Below, in pieces: positions 10,952 through 20,419 of a stretch of 64,000 bases of DNA. Each line of letters opens with the position of its first letter. The stretch's first letter is position 1. Source of the DNA: Malaya genurostris (taxonomy: Eukaryota > Arthropoda > Insecta > Diptera > Culicidae); contig NC_080571.1 of the NCBI RefSeq assembly GCF_030247185.1, forward strand, positions 346,859,879 to 346,923,878, read 5' to 3'. The position numbers were made by a program, and so were the translations under genes. Below the pieces are notes generated by a model. It made no database searches. It saw only the letters and a list, made by a program, of their open reading frames with translations, and was not told where the DNA came from.

Positions 10952-12315
10952 AAACACGTTTCCTATGAAAAGAAGGAGAATAGTGACTCGTAATGCTCGA
11001 ATTATGAAAGCCGCAAAACTACAAAAAAAATCGGATTCCCATGCTCGAAAACACCATACCAAAACACCGCAAAAACTGAAGTTACGTGCAGGACTCTCTG
11101 GACGAAATCGAATTGCTAATTTGGTAAAGGCCTTAGAGGAAGAGAAAACTCGAAATGCCTTACTAGCCGACGAAATCCGGAAATTAAAAGAACATGATCG
11201 TAATACTGAGACTAATGTCGAGTTAGGACCGTTAAATACTGGTGAAGAAATAGTCGAAACAAGCTCCATCGAATTCGATAAAGTTGGACCTAGCAGCACG
11301 CAGTGCTCAAGAGGTGTACCAAACCTCGAAGAATCAAAATTTGTATCCTCGATCAATCAATTATCGATTTCGTCGATTAATGTCCCTGAATGTAAACCTT
11401 CAGTCGAGGCAGAAGAAATCAATCGTCACGTTTTCGAACAATGGCGAGATCTTCTTAATGACTCGATGAGTCTAGCGGGAATTAATGACGAAATTACTAA
11501 GTTCACAATATTCAAAGTCAAAGCAGGACCCAGGTTGCTAGACATACATCGAAACGCTAAAGCAGATTCAGGTGCACCTGATGCAGCCTTGTTTCCATAT
11601 TCCCATGCGCTTTATCGGCAGAAAGCATATTTCGGATCTGGTTCAGATATTATGCTCCAACGACGTCGCCTCGCTTTAATGGAGCAGAAAGAAAATGAAT
11701 CCGATTTGGCGTTCATAACGCGTGTCGGTACTGCCGCCAGACTATGTGATTATGGGAAAGAAAAAGAATTCGAAGAAGTTGTTGGCACAAAAACTTCTTG
11801 GTAGAAAAGGAACATTTACTGACCTAATAGACAAAGTCAGAGAAATCGAGGCTATCCGTCTGAACGAGCAGTTCGTTTCCCAAAAGTATGGTTTCAAGAA
11901 CCAAGCTCTCGTAGCTCCAGTTCGTGCTAATTTTTCCATGAGAGATTCTGCTCAACACAAGTACAGAGGAAGAGCGATCAACCAATGAGGTTTTCGTTGG
12001 AATTCCGCTGGAATAGGACAACAGAATTATCACGATCCTTCTCGCGGTGTCACAACTGGTTTCAACACGCAGCGAAATGTGCCGCTAGCAAATAGATGTT
12101 GGAGGTGTAACAGCGTTTATCATGTTCCTGATAAGTGTCATGCCATCAACAAAGATTGTAGAAACTGTGGACGGTTCGGTCACATTCAAATAGCATGTCC
12201 TCTGGCACCATCGACGAATCCTAGAACTCGGGCGATTCTAGAATCAACTGGTGCGTCTACCCGAAAAGTGGTTGCGGCCGTTGAAAAACTGGAAGAGATA
12301 GCAGAACCACAAGAA
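10952..12315 (+). pseudogene. gag (frameshifted, one nonsense codon)
   Basis: The internal ATG is at 10965. The N-terminal region is very basic (KRRRIVTRNARIMKAAKLQKK-like, positions 1-25), followed by a coiled-coil-like stretch and a retrotransposon gag core with FITRVGTAARLCDYG near residue 260. A frameshift near 11770 moves the frame; the new frame carries TDLIDKVREIEAIRLNEQF. At 11986-11988 an in-frame TGA lies where CGA (Arg) is likely ancestral. After it come two zinc knuckles, CWRCNSVYHVPDKC and CRNCGRFGHIQIAC (12109-12210), which bind RNA during packaging. Without splicing the frame ends at a TAA at 12334; with splicing it would enter protease. Confidence 0.85.
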
Positions 12316-12571
12316 GTAAGTGATAAGTCGGAATAAATTACTACCAACCCAAAACACTAAGCTTAGTTTTCATTTCAACGCTAGCTAACTGGAAATATTT
12401 TGCTTTTGAATACAGTTGTTTTATATAACACTCATAACTTTGTATAATGCTCAGACAGTTTCGCATTGATTAACTTTGTAACATTTATTCAATAATAAGC
12501 TAAACATATTCGAAAAATAAGATAATTAAATAAAGGGCAATGAAAATAACTCAACATTGTTATTTTGACAG
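12316..12571 (+). other. candidate gag/pol intron
   Basis: A 256-bp interval beginning GTAAGT after CAAGAA and ending TATTTTGACAG. It is AT-rich and has stops in all coding-sense frames. Both ends are codon-aligned (phase 0), so removal fuses gag directly to the protease frame. Retention would give a gag product ending eight codons after the donor. This would be a splicing alternative to the ribosomal frameshift used by many LTR elements. Confidence 0.6.
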
Positions 12572-13387
12572 ATTAATCCTCTGAAACAAAATGTGGCTAC
12601 GGTTGCTGCGTTTACATCGACGACATACAACGACGGGTTCATAATAGCAAAAGTTGCGGGAATGCCTTGTCGCTTTCTGATTGATTCTGGTGCGCAGATG
12701 AACACCTTCACGGAAGATATGTTTAATGCATTGTTGAGTAATGCGACTTACGGTAGAGAAGTTTTTAACATTCAACAAGAAGTCGATCACCTTCTCAAAG
12801 GATATGCGTCGAACAATACAATTAATGTATTAGCCACATTCGAGGCGTATATGTACATATCCAATGATAGACCCGTATTTTTGGAAAAATTCTACGTAGT
12901 GAAAGAATTTCAAGCGCTCCTGGGCAAGTTTACAGCATCACGGTATAGTATCCTAATGGTTGGGATCAATGTTCCCATTGTTACCAATATGCTAGAAAAC
13001 TCGCGCTTTATAGGGGCAATCGAATCTATTGATGAAGGGAAAAAGTTTCCGAAGTTTAACATGCCGCCTGTTCGAATTGAGTACGATAAGTTGAAGCCTC
13101 CTTGTCGTAATGTTTTCATGAATATCCCTCAGGCAGTTAAACCACTTGTTGAACAACGCCTACGTAATTTAGAAAGGACTGATATTATTGAACGAGTAAC
13201 AGATGAAATGGATACGTCCTTTTGTTCGTCAATGTTAGTAGTACCAAAAGGGAAGGACGACATCAGGTTAGTGATCGACCTCAGGGGACCAAATCGCTAT
13301 GTTCACAGAACTCCTTTTGCTGCTCCCACATTAGAAGGAATTCTCTCCGATTTACATGGAGTGAAGTGGTTCTCGACTATCGACTTA

Positions 13388-13659
13388 TGGCGTTTTCGTT
13401 TTTAATTTGCACTACACCGGTGCAGTGCTACACTGAGGCATGAATAAACGAACAAAAATGACGAAAACATAAACAGTAACCATTGACTACAATACATGAT
13501 TCCATTGCACAGAGCTACACCAAACTTTTGATGAGTGCTACACCAGTGGTATCGGTGCAGAAAAAGTGTAGCACTGGCGTAGTGCAATTGGTAAAAACGA
13601 ACGGTTTCAGTGCAGCTTTCGCTACACCAGTGTAGTGCAATTTAAAAACGAAAACTACA
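13388..13659. mobile_element. MITE with 3-bp TTA target (PIF/Harbinger-like)
   Basis: 272 bp with inverted ends sharing GTTTTCGTTTTTAA and an inner GCACTACAC repeat. It is flanked by TTA (13385-13387 and 13660-13662). The interior holds further copies of the CTACACCRGTG motif. It sits within reverse transcriptase motif A of the gypsy element, and the host frame is continuous across the site once it is disregarded. Confidence 0.85.
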
Positions 13660-15214
13660 TTAAGTAACGCGTTTTTCCACATTGAGTTGGATACAGAATC
13701 TCGTCACTTAACAAATTTTTGCACAGAATTCGGCATGTTCAGGTTCACTCGTCTTCCGTTTGGCCTATGCAATGCGCCAGACGTGTTTCAGGAAACGATG
13801 CAGCGAAAAATTTTAGACGGTTGCAAAGGTGTGAGAAATTATCAAGATGACATACTCGTATTCGGAAGCACAAAAGTGGAGCACGATGAGAATCTAGCAG
13901 CAGTTCTGGAGAGACTCAAAAATCACAACGTCAAGTTGAACGAGTCAAAATGCGTATTTGGAAGCCAAGCGGTAACATTTTTAGGGTTTACATTAACCTC
14001 TGAAGGATGGAAAATAGACGAGGAAAAGCTGAGTGCAATTGAAAAATTCAGACCACCAGAAACATGTTCTGAAGTCAAAAGTTTTCTTGACCTGATAACA
14101 TTCGTAGATCGTTTCATTCCAAACCGTGCCGATTTAACCCAAAATTTACGAGCGCTGGCAAAGGCCGAAAAATTTAATTGGACCGATAAAGAGCAGCGAG
14201 AATTTGATTTCCTGAAATCAGGAGCCTTGAAAATGATTAAAACTCTTGGTTACTATAGCCGAGCAGATCCAATTGAACTCTACGTTGATGCATCTCCGAT
14301 TGGTCTAGGAGCCGTTTTAGTCCAATACAATAATAACCAGGAATCACGAATTGTTGCATGTGCTTCTAAATCGTTAACGCCAACAGAGAAAAGGTATCCT
14401 CAAACCCATAAAGAAGCACTGGCTGTGGTTTGGGGAGTAGAGCGTTTCTCTACATACCTTCTTAGTAGATCCTTCGTTATTAAAACGGACGCCGAAGCAA
14501 ACCAATTTATTTTTAATGGTACTCATCGTTTAGGCAAGCGAGCCCTGTCCAGAGCAGATGCGTGGGCGCTCCGGTTGCAATCGTTTGATTTTACCATCGA
14601 AAGAATACCAGGAAATATGAACGTTGCGGACGCTTTATCAAGACTTATCGATCATACACAGGAAACCGCAGCACCAGTTGAAGAAGAGGACGATAATCAC
14701 TTATTATATGCGCTTGATGTAGGTCACATGGCTTTAACTTGGGGAGAAATCGAAAAACGCACTGAAGAAGATGAAATGTTGTGTAAGGTTCGAACAGCAA
14801 TACAATGTGATGTGTGGCCAAAAGATTTACAAAAGTACGAAGCGCAAAAGAAAAATCTTCGGTTCCTAGGTTTTCTGCTTTTCAAAGACGATCGGGCTGT
14901 CTTGCCAGAATCACTACAACAAGTAGCTCTAGAGTCAGCTCACGGTGGACACATTGGAATAGTGTCAATGAAAAAAATAATGAGACAGTTTTTTTGGTGG
15001 CCCGGCATGTCGACTGCTGTCGAAAAGTTTGTCAATGCTTGCGAAGTTTGTATGCAGTTGTCAAAAAAAAATCCACCAATTCCATTATCAAGCAGAGTGC
15101 TTCCTGAAGGTCCTTGGGAAGTACTACAAATCGATTTTCTCAAAGTATCAGGGTTTGGTTCTGGAGAGTTCCTAATAGTTGTTGACACATATTCCAGATA
15201 CCTGTACGTTGTAG

Positions 15215-15476
15215 CAAAGACATCATATTAACAAGATATCCAGCTCTCACATTTCCCGAACAAATCATTGGCAACATCCTTTTTTGCGAGCATGTCGCCC
15301 CCAGGCGAGCCCGCATCGAATCTTATACATAGAAGTAGGGGAGAAAAATGTCAAATTCGTGCGCGCCAAAATAGCAGGGTTGCGCACCCATACAATTGAC
15401 ATGATATGTTGAATGTGATGCCGTGCGATGGCGTTGCTGAACTGAAGATTGACTTCGCTCCAAGCTGACAGGGTCT
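15215..15476. mobile_element. short insertion in integrase (hAT-like MITE?)
   Basis: About 262 bp that does not belong to the integrase frame. Near-identical 7-8 bp repeats flank it (CGTTGTAG at 15207-15214; GTTGTAG at 15478-15484), fitting a hAT-type 8-bp duplication with one change. The ends CAAAGACATCAT and CAGACCCTGTCA (reverse complement) are only partly similar, so classification is tentative. Confidence 0.6.
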
Positions 15477-16422
15477 GGTTGTAGAGATGAAACAAACAGA
15501 TGCAGATACAACGAATTCAGCACTATGTAAAATTTTTCTGCAATGGGGATGCCCATTGTCGATTCAAAGTGACAATGGGCCTCCATTTCAAAGTGTTAAT
15601 TTCAAGAATTACTGGGAGGATAAAGGGGTTAACGTGCGGAAATCAATTCCATTATGCCCACAAACTAACGGTTCTGTGGAGCGACAAAACCCAGGAATTA
15701 TAAAGGCTTTGGCTGCTTCAAAACTAGAAGGTTCGAACTGGCGGCATGTTCTGGAGCAGTACGTTCATCATCGCAACACGTTAGTTCCACATTCAAGGTT
15801 GGGCATTACTCCATTCGAGTTAATGGTAGGGTGGAGATACCGAGGAACTTTCACGAGCTTATGGCATCCATACACAAACAAATTAGATCGTTTTGACGTA
15901 CGTGAGTGCGATGAGATTGCAAAACTGAAAAGTAAAAAAGATGCAGATAATTCTCGAGGCGCAAAAGAATCTAATATTAAAGTTGGAGATACGGTCCTTT
16001 TGTCACAACAAAGACGGAACAAAACAGATCCAATATTTTCCAATGAACGCTACCGGATCGTAGCTAGAGACGGTGCAAAAGTGGTGTTGATGAGCGCCAA
16101 TGGCATCCAGTACTCCCGCAATGTGAACGATGTCAGAAAAGCACCGATATCTTCATCAACCACTGGGTCACTGAAATTTACCACGAATACTGATGGTAAC
16201 ATAGATGATTTTGGAGAAACGTCTACAATACCAAACGAAATCAGTTCGTTTAATGCACGACATGAATCCGGTTCTGAATCAAGACGAAATAACACACAAA
16301 CTATTTCTTTGCGAAAACGGGAAGCACTACAACGTCCAGCAAGATTTAATGACAACTACATATACCGAATTTTCAACTAAAATTAATTTTCCGAGTAAAC
16401 ATTTGTCTGTATTGGTTGCTGC

Positions 16423-16443
16423 AAGAGTAGAGAAGGAGAATGA
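16423..16443 (+). other. polypurine tract
   Basis: A purine-rich run AAGAGTAGAGAAGGAGAATG lies immediately before the 3' LTR, in the position where plus-strand DNA synthesis is primed. Confidence 0.8.
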
Positions 16444-16883
16444 TGTAGAATACGCAATAAATAAAATGAAAGAAAAAAACTTCTTACAAAACACTCATTG
16501 CATTTGTTTATATATTTGACGTTTCTCACCCCGTTGTGAAAAAAAAATAATGCGCACCTCAGTTGTAATCGGTTGGGTTTAAGTCTTGGCTTACACATTT
16601 GATCGAAAAATGAAAAGGGACAATCTGAGTATCTTGAAAAGTGACCGAGCAAAACGGGGATGGTTGGTTTCTGGAAAATAGATCGAAGAATAAGGTAAAT
16701 AGAGGCGAACAAGGTAAGTAGAGGCGAACAAGGTAAGTAGACGCGGAGAGAGGCGCTTGAGCGCTTTTGGAGGGAAGGGTCATTCTGGAGAATAATTTCA
16801 AGGCGAATGGTTGGATTTTTTTCTTGCTGATAACATAAAAATGTCGGACTCTTCAGACGAGGATTCGGTTCTCGGACACTACA
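16444..16883 (+). repeat. 3' LTR
   Basis: 440 bp, identical to the 5' LTR except one A/G difference (position 93 of the LTR) and three fewer A in a homopolymer. It retains the 19-bp tandem units and the LTR ATG. Confidence 0.95.
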
Positions 16884-17047
16884 ACCCCTCTCTGGATTCT
16901 AGCAGAAATGGCTTGCCCAAGTCTAGTATTGCTGCAACATATTTATTAACCCCATCATTAACCATTTCCTGATCGTCAGCATCAACTTTGTCGATAAACA
17001 CCACGACTGATTCCTGATTGACTACGATTTGTTTGGCAAGTAGCAGA
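16884..17047 (-). pseudogene. EF-Tu pseudogene, middle fragment
   Basis: On the minus strand this reads LAKQIVVNQESVVVFIDKVDADDQEMV and then KPFLLESREG. It matches EF-Tu G-domain motif NKxD (here DKVD) and the conserved KPFLLP entry to domain 2. The stretch normally lying between them is shortened, an in-frame internal deletion. The left boundary is the target duplication of the gypsy element, the right boundary (17040-17047) that of the hAT element. Confidence 0.8.
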
Positions 17048-17246
17048 CAGGGTTGCCACATTTAAATCTGCATTTTTCAGAAGAAAAATCTGTAAATCTG
17101 TATCGGGAACTCAAAAACCTGTATTGAAAATCTGTATATAGAAGTGCTAAGAAATCGAAGCACAACGGAATGAAAAAGTCTTTAGAACCCAAATTTAAAG
17201 AAACCAAAACTTTTCTTAGTCTGAATTTTATGATTTTGTAGTTGAA

Positions 17247-17385
17247 AAAGGCGGGTGAGTAATGTCAGAGACATAACTGGATGTCGTGAATACGAAAAAA
17301 CTGACACGCTCCCATCACTTTTCCGAATATCAGTTAGTTGATTGATTGTATGAATTGTGCAAGCTTTCCTCTTTTTCACTAATAG
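17247..17385 (+). repeat. dispersed repeat, copy 2
   Basis: Closely matches the reverse complement of 6308-6440. It lies inside the hAT-ended composite. Confidence 0.55.
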
Positions 17386-17689
17386 AATTTAAAGCGATAT
17401 ACATACATTAAAGTACAGATTAGTTACATTAAACAGCTACTATTCTACAACTATATATTCCAAACTTGAAACAATTCCTTTTTAATTTGCTAATATAGGA
17501 AGCTAGGTACGACAAATTTGTAGTTTATTTTTATTGAAGCTATGAAGTTCGAAGATATCTGATTCTTCTCGAAATTTCAGTACGAGACAATTGCAATGGC
17601 CTGGTCTGAAATGTATCTACGATCTTCGGTATGCAAGAGTGATTCTAATAATAATAATGATAGTAATAATAATAATACAGATTAACCTG

Positions 17690-17790
17690 TATATATGGCA
17701 ACCCTGTTTCGCATGGCATATTTTCACACGACCCCATACTAGTATAAAGATGTGTTCAACATCATCACTTTCGCTTTCGCATTAGGTTTT
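17690..17790 (+). repeat. internal duplication, unit 1
   Basis: Starts at the internal hAT-like end TGGCAACCCTG and continues TTTCGCATGGCATATTTT and a CATCACTTTCGCTTTCGCAT block. It matches 18855-18970, where the end reads TGGCAACTCTG. Confidence 0.7.
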
Positions 17791-18349
17791 TTATCGTGAC
17801 GACACAAATGAACAAGTATTCATCCATGACAGTTCAGCGGTACTGTTTACAAACAAGCTTAAACAAAAATCGAAGAGCACATCTCAAAACAATCATCTTT
17901 ACACTTTGCAACTAGTCACTTTTATTTAACAAATATCGAAAACGAACCGTATTCAATCGTGAACAAATGTTTTAAAACTGTATTTAGGCGATACGGACCG
18001 TAAATGGTCTGATCCAATTTGTCAATAAACAAACAAAAGAAATTTCTGTTTACAAACAGTACTGCTGAGCTGTCAAAATGTGTTCATCCGATTGAGGTTA
18101 GCAGTGACGGTAAAAAACCTAATTGCCGTTCGTAATTGAATGTGTTAGTGACGGTACAAATCTGCTTTGCTACCTGTTCTCGGAGCCATCGTTCTGACGG
18201 TGTCTCGTACGTACAGAGTAGCTGCTTTAACGTAAATGACGCTATTTCTCACATCACATTTCCTTTTATACGTGCTAGTGGTAGCACGGTAGGACGTCCC
18301 CTTTGTTAGAATTCCTTTCCTATACGCAGAACGGGAAACAGTGAAACGA

Positions 18350-18357
18350 TATAAAAG
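18350..18357 (+). promoter_or_regulatory. TATA box of the captured histone gene
   Basis: TATAAAAG lies 42 bp before the ATG (18392), spacing typical of replication-dependent histone genes with very short leaders. It came along with the coding copy, so capture was at DNA level, not by reverse transcription. Confidence 0.6.
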
Positions 18358-18391
18358 AGAGAGTTAGCAGAGCGGCAGCCAGTAATTCTGA

Positions 18392-18672
18392 ATGGGTCGT
18401 CGAGCTGTTAACAGCATATTGTGGAGGAACAATTAAGGGCAAGGTAAAGTCCCGCTCAAACCGTGCTGGTCTGAAGTGCCCAGTTGGCGGCAGAATCCAT
18501 CGTTTGCCTCGGAAGGGGAACTACGCCGAGCGTGTCAGTGCTGGTGCATCGGTCTATCTGGCGGCAGTGATGGAGTACTTGGTTGCCGAAGTGTTGGAGT
18601 TGACCGGTAACGCTGCCCATGACAACGAAAACGAAAATCATCCCTCGCCATCTGCAGCTGGCCATCCGTTGA
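18392..18672 (+). pseudogene. histone H2A pseudogene inside the hAT element
   Basis: A clear replication-dependent H2A copy: KGKVKSRSNRAGL, PVGGRIHRLPRKGNYAERV, VYLAAVMEYLVAEVLEL and NAAHDN. It has an extra Gly codon in the PVG-RIH region, a frameshift between the ATG and the GGK region, and another after NAAHDN. In the shifted frame the C-terminal helix (IIPRHLQLAIR) is still readable and then meets TGA. The rest of the tail is deleted, and the histone 3' stem-loop follows directly. It has no intron, as expected for this histone class. It cannot give an intact protein. Confidence 0.88.
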
Positions 18673-18678
18673 AAACCC

Positions 18679-18695
18679 CGTCCTTTTCAGGATGA
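18679..18695 (+). terminator. histone mRNA 3' stem-loop
   Basis: CGTCCTTTTCAGGATGA matches the conserved histone 3'-end hairpin (stem TCCT/AGGA, four-base pyrimidine-rich loop). A purine-rich run (AAAGAAATA) follows about 17 nt later, resembling a histone downstream element. One outer pair is weakened compared with consensus. Confidence 0.65.
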
Positions 18696-18854
18696 CCACA
18701 TCACTGTGATAAAGAAATATTTAGAATTGCTTTAAGTTTAGCCAGTTCTGATACGCCTGGAAAGTAGAATGCGCAAATCAAGTGGAAACATTTGTTCTAA
18801 CAATTTTTGTTTTCGGCCGCATACTAAACTACTCGCGACAAAAATACATATTGA

Positions 18855-18970
18855 TCTGTGGCAACTCTGTTTCGCACGGCATATTTGTAAACTAGTATAA
18901 AGATGTGTTCAAAATCATCACTTTCGCTTTCGCATTGCCGTTCGTAATTGAATGTGTTAGTGACGGTGCA
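18855..18970 (+). repeat. internal duplication, unit 2
   Basis: Second copy of 17690-17790, with a small deletion. The two units flank the H2A copy, so the histone may have been inserted within or between repeats. Confidence 0.65.
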
Positions 18971-19239
18971 AATTATTTTAACACCCATCTTGATGAATCT
19001 TTTGGTAGGAAATATTGAGATCTGAGATGGTTCTCGTGTGTGTCTTGTTTCGGCAATGGGCCTTGCTGGACTTTTTGGCTGCCTTGTTCGGTGTCATTGT
19101 GCTGACGATGTCTCGTGCATTCATATCGGGAAACAATGAGACGACAGGTCCTCGATGTTGCTGTCATGTGTCTTGTTTCGGGAAGAGTTGCTCAGCAAAT
19201 GGTAGGAAAAATGAACCATTCAACTTTTATATGGATGCT

Positions 19240-19706
19240 CTTGTATAGATACAGACATCTCGCGTTCTGATTGGCTGGTGCTGTCATGGGTTAAATCAAA
19301 CAGGTTTTTCAATAGTGTACTATTGAAAAACTTCAATATTGTTGTAATACACGTTCAAGTTGAAGATTTTCGATTCTATTGGTAGTTAGATTATATAAAT
19401 CCTTCTACAGATCACTGAGCTATGAGCTTTCAAAATACGAGAAAGGCAAACGCGCCATATGAATTATCCTCTTTGATACTCGTTTATACCAAACATTTCA
19501 GAAAAGTTTAATTGTGAACTATTTAAGAATATGTCACACAACTGAAAGTTTTATTATAAAATTGCGATCATATTTCCGATGGCATGTAGCAAGAATTATG
19601 TTGATTCGTTAGATATAACAGGAGATATTCACGATCAAAAACTTATCACTCTCTCAGAGGGTAAATTTTGAAAAGGCGCCCCATAGTAAAGTAAGTCGTA
19701 TTCACG
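19240..19706 (-). repeat. palindrome/CCAAT repeat, copy A
   Basis: Contains a 26-bp near-palindrome (12-bp arms TTTTTCAATAGT) at 19305-19330. On the minus strand a CCAATCAGAACGCG and a TATA-like CATATAAAAG follow. The other end, CGTATTCACGAC, is shared with both arms of 34778-35792. Confidence 0.6.
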
Positions 19707-20014
19707 ACAAAAACGCTGGAAGTTGTTTTTGCGTTGGAGCCTTTCGAAATAATGATTTGACGAAAAACTTTCAAAATCCAATCTGAAAGTGAAACTTAAT
19801 CTGATTGATCAATTGGTAATCTTTCTTCTTTACTACCTTACTTTATGGCCATCTTTTCATCTTATCAGAAGCAATTTTTGAAAGCGCTATCAAAAATCTG
19901 TACAAATCTGTATTTTTTGCCAAAAATCTGTAATCTGCATATACAGAATCTTGGTCACAAATTTATCTGAAAAATCTGTAAAATGCAGATTAATCTGTAT
20001 ATGTGGCAACCCTG

Positions 20015-20150
20015 GTAGCAGATGTTCTCTCGTTTGCAGCTTAACATCATCGGTGGCAGCTACTACCAAAATAGCTCCATCCATATGAGCAGTTCCGGTA
20101 CCTATGTTCTTGTTATAAACTGCATGTTCAGTTTATCAATTTTCACATCG
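20015..20150 (-). pseudogene. EF-Tu pseudogene, proximal fragment
   Basis: On the minus strand this reads GTAHMDGAILVVAATD followed by QTREHLL, the conserved G-domain stretch just before LA(R/K)QIGV. Its continuation is found beyond the hAT element at 17047. Upstream (above 20130) homology fades. The EF-Tu type is the organellar/bacterial one. It is most likely a nuclear pseudogene of the mitochondrial factor. Confidence 0.8.
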
Positions 20151-20419
20151 AATTCCTGAAAAGTATACAAAACGGTTTAAAATCAATACGTTCTTGTAAA
20201 TCCAAACTACTTACAGCTTGAATTTGAAACTCTCATATACATACGACCTGTCAAAGTCCAAATTCGTTTGCGTGAGTTGCGTTTCTTTACGAAATGTGGT
20301 AACCACATTTGTGTTGATGTCATTACAGGACATGATATCGTAGTAACATAAAGCATTCGTTTTGAAGATGAACTTATAGGAATCTATTGACTTTACGAAT
20401 ATAACAAGTTTATTAAATT

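Larger units (their letters stand above)
12572..16380 (+). pseudogene. pol: protease, reverse transcriptase, RNase H, integrase
   Basis: Protease active site LIDSGAQ is near 12680. Reverse transcriptase begins near 13170 with the usual LVVPKGKDDIRLVIDLR and WFSTIDL motifs. The frame is broken at 13388 by a 272-bp MITE and resumes at 13663 (LPFGLCNAP; catalytic YQDD at 13840-13851). RNase H follows (ELYVDASPIGLGAVL). The integrase zinc domain has HGGH and CEVC, and the catalytic triad is in IDFLK, SDNGPPF and SVERQ. A second insertion (15215-15476) splits the integrase core between the first and second acidic residues. The stop is at 16378-16380, 43 bp before the polypurine tract, leaving no room for an envelope gene. 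Confidence 0.9.
9843..16883 (+). mobile_element. Ty3/gypsy LTR retrotransposon (7.0 kb)
   Basis: A complete element with LTRs 9843-10285 and 16444-16883 and a 6-bp target duplication ACCCCT (9837-9842 and 16884-16889). Ends are TGTAG and CTACA. The internal order is primer-binding site, gag with two zinc knuckles, protease, reverse transcriptase, RNase H, integrase, polypurine tract. There is no envelope gene. The LTRs differ by one substitution and a poly-A length change, indicating a recent insertion. Yet gag has a frameshift and a nonsense codon, and pol carries two MITE-type insertions. It is inserted in an EF-Tu pseudogene. Two in-frame GT-AG introns are suggested. Confidence 0.93.
17048..20014. 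mobile_element. hAT-ended composite element carrying host sequence
   Basis: 2967 bp, with ends CAGGGTTGCCACA and TGTGGCAACCCTG and a perfect 8-bp duplication GTAGCAGA (17040-17047 and 20015-20022). Both subterminal regions are rich in AATCTG/CAGATT. No transposase was found. Inside are a second outward-facing TGGCAACCCTG end at 17694-17704, a duplicated block (17690-17790 and 18855-18970), a histone H2A copy with promoter and 3' stem-loop, and a repeat arm at 19240-19706. The internal end suggests that two MITE-like ends captured and moved intervening DNA. Confidence 0.85.
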
